Shown here: in pieces, positions 4,911-6,554 of the stretch
Numbering within the stretch: the first letter of the stretch is position 1
Layout of the letters: each line of letters begins with the position of its first letter
Notes under the pieces: model-generated
The model's database searches: none
What the model was told of the DNA's origin: nothing
What the model saw: only the letters and a program-made list of their open reading frames with translations
Position numbers and translations under genes: made by a program
Assembly: GCA_946631535.1 (NCBI GenBank)
Contig: CAMPAF010000174.1
Coordinates: 1-6,554 of the forward strand
Direction of reading: 5' to 3'
DNA: 6,554 nucleotides
DNA from: an uncultured Verrucomicrobiota bacterium
GTDB lineage: Bacteria > Verrucomicrobiota > Kiritimatiellia > RFP12 > UBA1067

Positions 4911-5882
4911 TCACGGAAGCGCCTCGGAAACGAAGAACAGGTCGTCAAAGGAAAGCGGTTCCGGCGTCTCCGGGCGGCAGAGCCAGTACACCGCACCGGC
5001 TGAAAGGGCCAAAACCACAAGCGCGGCGGCGGCGAAAAGCCGGCGGCGCATCTTGCACGGCGCGTGCGGCGGGGGAAGGCTGCGGTCTTCGGGCGCTTCG
5101 GCGAGAAGAGCGGGGAAGATCCGTCGCCACGCGGGATCGAATGGCGCCAGCAGGTCAAGCGCGTGCGTGCCCGGCTCGTACCACACGCTCGTGAGCAGAC
5201 GGAAGAGCGCCACGCCGAGGGCGTAGTAGTCGGAGGCCGGAACGGCCGGTTTCCCCGCGCGCAGCTCGGGCGGCAGGTAGTTGCCAGTGCCGAGGACGGG
5301 CCGCGAGTTCGTGGTGGCGTCCGCCGCGAAGGTCGTCTCCACGGAGAGCTCCCGGCGCAGCGCGTCGTCGCAGTAGCGGGAAATGCCGAAGTCGGCGAGC
5401 ACGGCATGTCCGTCCGCCGCCACGAGGATGTTCGTCAGCTTCACGTCGCGGTGCACCACGCCTGCCGTGTGGACGGTGCGCAGCGCCTCCGCCATGTCCG
5501 CATACCAGCGGAAGACATCCCGCTCCTCCACCGTTCCCGCCTGGCGCATGTCCTCCAGCGTTGCGGGCTTGCCGTCCGGCCCCAGCACCAAGTCCATCAC
5601 GTAGCACGGTTCGCCGGTGGGCGATTCAAGGAGATTGTGCACATGCACAAGCCGCGGAGACTTGAGCCGGGCGAGGAGGCGCCCTTCGGCCACGAAGCGC
5701 TCGCGCAGGAACGCGACGTCCCCCTTCCCCGCACGTGCAAAGGCCTTCAGCGCGAAATGCGTGCCGAGCCTCTCGTGCACCACCTCGTACACGCGGCTCA
5801 TGCCGCCCGCGCCGAGCGTCCGCACCACGCGGTAGCCGCCCACGACGCTCCCATGCGCCAGTTCTTCCGTTTCCAAATTCAC
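4911..5882 (-). CDS. Second membrane-anchored Ser/Thr protein kinase, 323 aa
   Basis: This is a Hanks-type kinase with all core catalytic residues: glycine loop GAGGMSRV (24-31), Lys46 in ALKAF, alpha-C Glu66, HRDVKLTN (144-151), DFG (164-166) and alpha-F Asp218 in ASDYYALG. The activation segment ends GTGNYLPPE (198-206) rather than the usual GTPxYMAPE, and carries candidate phosphosites T183, T184, T190, T191 and S193. A transmembrane helix at about 282-301 follows the basic stretch RRR (279-281) and leaves a 22-residue outer tail without a domain. The start is GTG at 5882-5880; Tyr17, Gly24, Lys46 and Glu66 then fall at the same residue numbers as in the first kinase, which supports it. 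No clear Shine-Dalgarno precedes the start. It lies 43 nt after the GH2 gene and 146 nt before the SUMF1 gene, on the same strand, so cotranscription is plausible. Its partner may be the SUMF1 protein or the sigma factor; this is inference. Confidence 0.93.
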   Translation of the reverse strand: MNLETEELAHGSVVGGYRVVRTLGAGGMSRVYEVVHERLGTHFALKAFARAGKGDVAFLRERFVAEGRLLARLKSPRLVHVHNLLESPTGEPCYVMDLVLGPDGKPATLEDMRQAGTVEERDVFRWYADMAEALRTVHTAGVVHRDVKLTNILVAADGHAVLADFGISRYCDDALRRELSVETTFAADATTNSRPVLGTGNYLPPELRAGKPAVPASDYYALGVALFRLLTSVWYEPGTHALDLLAPFDPAWRRIFPALLAEAPEDRSLPPPHAPCKMRRRLFAAAALVVLALSAGAVYWLCRPETPEPLSFDDLFFVSEALP

Positions 5883-5924
5883 CGTGCGTGTCCAGATGGT
5901 CAGCCGATATTGGCGGTACGCACG
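5883..5924 (-). repeat. 7-bp inverted repeat abutting the GTG start of the second kinase
   Basis: On the minus strand CGTGCGT (5924-5918) is complementary to ACGCACG (5889-5883), with 28 nt between. The 3' arm touches the GTG start codon. No T-tract follows, so it is not a classical intrinsic terminator. It could fold over the translation start and limit kinase synthesis from a GH2 read-through transcript. A 7-bp arm with a long loop may also be chance. Confidence 0.3.
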
Positions 5925-5925
5925 T

Positions 5926-6554
5926 TCACTTGCCTTCGGCGCCGGCGCGGGCGGCGTCGAGGATCTCTTTGTGGAGCGCGCGCAGGAACTCGTAGTCGAA
6001 CTTCACGATCGCGCGGTCGAACGTCACGAGGCCGCCGCCCTCCCAGAACTGGTCGATCGACTCGGTGAACACGCTGCCGCCCAGGCCGTCGTGCGCCATC
6101 TTGACGAGCGGACGCACAAGGTCCTCGTAGCGCTTGCGGTTGTCCTCGCGCCACCGGCCGCCTTCCACCGGCACCGGCGAATGCAGGCGCCCCTTAAGGT
6201 CCTGGTAGTGCCCGATCAGGCACGCGCCCGCGCCGCCGAACTCGCCCGCGATCGTCACGCGCTTCGCGTTGGGCGGACACATCATCGCATGCGGATAGTT
6301 GTGGCGGTCCACCACGTCGCACGACGGGACGGGATCGGCCGGCTGCTTCCACTTCGTGTAGCCGTGCGCGATGCCGCCCTCGTAGTCGTTCCAGCCGGAG
6401 GGGCCGTTCACGAGACGCGAGGGGTCGTAGCGCTTGAGCCACAGGTTCGTGAAGCGCGTCTTGTCGGCGGAGGGCTGCCCCCAGCCCTCGTTGTAGGGGA
6501 TCCACATCACGACGGACGGATGGTTGCGCAGGAGGTCGACGATCTCCTTCAGCT
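5926..6554 (-). CDS. C-terminal part of a glycoside hydrolase family 2 enzyme (TIM-barrel domain)
   Basis: The gene enters from the right edge without its 5' end; 208 codons and a TGA stop are visible. GH2 enzymes are retaining beta-glycosidases (beta-galactosidase, beta-glucuronidase, beta-mannosidase types) that use two glutamates. The visible part opens with NHPSVVMWIPYNEGWGQ, the GH2 acid/base motif, with the catalytic Glu at 6489-6487. IAGEFGG further on (Glu at visible residue 104) is the likely nucleophile segment. The ending SVFTESIDQFWEGGGLVTFD matches the last strand region of the GH2 barrel, where related enzymes read roughly EVNGLMTYDR. The protein stops about 30 residues later, so no domain follows the barrel. 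Substrate specificity and export cannot be judged without the N-terminus. It is the first visible gene of the minus-strand cluster and ends 43 nt before the second kinase. Confidence 0.9.
   Translation of the reverse strand, partial: LKEIVDLLRNHPSVVMWIPYNEGWGQPSADKTRFTNLWLKRYDPSRLVNGPSGWNDYEGGIAHGYTKWKQPADPVPSCDVVDRHNYPHAMMCPPNAKRVTIAGEFGGAGACLIGHYQDLKGRLHSPVPVEGGRWREDNRKRYEDLVRPLVKMAHDGLGGSVFTESIDQFWEGGGLVTFDRAIVKFDYEFLRALHKEILDAARAGAEGK

Noticed and set aside
4358..5407. 349-codon minus-strand open frame bridging the second kinase and the SUMF1 gene
   Set aside because: It is a frame-shifted reading of the two real genes; the real frames contain the kinase motifs and the signal peptide.
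5064..6068. 334-codon plus-strand open frame over the second kinase
   Set aside because: It is antisense to the kinase, with a composition dominated by Arg, His and Ala and no domain signal.

Overview
The window is GC-rich, coding-dense bacterial DNA. It carries an ECF-type sigma factor, two membrane-anchored Ser/Thr kinases, a large secreted protein with tandem SUMF1 (FGE-sulfatase) domains, the end of a family 2 glycoside hydrolase, and the start of a gene with a twin-arginine-like signal peptide. This combination fits the PVC superphylum, most likely a Kiritimatiellota/Lentisphaerota-type organism. That placement rests on gene content and on the look of the SUMF1 protein; there is no marker gene in the window.

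Layout from left to right: positions 1-102 (minus) hold the first 34 codons of an exported protein of unknown function. Positions 173-835 (minus) encode the ECF sigma factor. A short divergent control region (about 836-893) separates it from a PknB-like kinase at 894-1988 (plus). Each divergent gene has a good -10 element only 6-7 nt before its start codon, which predicts leaderless mRNAs from two overlapping, back-to-back promoters. The plus-strand kinase converges, with a 19-nt gap, on a minus-strand cluster that is transcribed from the right edge inward: GH2 enzyme (5926 to beyond 6554), second kinase (4911-5882, GTG start), and the 918-residue tandem-SUMF1 protein (2008-4764).

A plausible reading is a transmembrane phosphorylation and transcription module. 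The two kinases are related in design: their N-termini align residue for residue up to the catalytic Lys and the alpha-C Glu, and each has a single C-terminal membrane helix and a short outer tail. The sigma factor shares a control region with one kinase, and the SUMF1 protein follows the other. The SUMF1 protein has an export signal, a helical N-terminal region, one well-formed SUMF1 domain and one divergent SUMF1 domain. It lacks the canonical cysteine pair of true formylglycine-generating enzymes, so a binding or structural role is more likely than sulfatase maturation.

The least ordinary features are the paired leaderless promoters, an in-frame palindromic repeat inserted in the linker of the SUMF1 protein (3886-3972), and a sharp fall in GC along that gene, from above 70% in the 5' part to about 43-50% in the second SUMF1 domain. 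No RNA genes, CRISPR arrays, insertion sequences or convincing terminators were seen. There is no gene-free stretch longer than about 150 bases.
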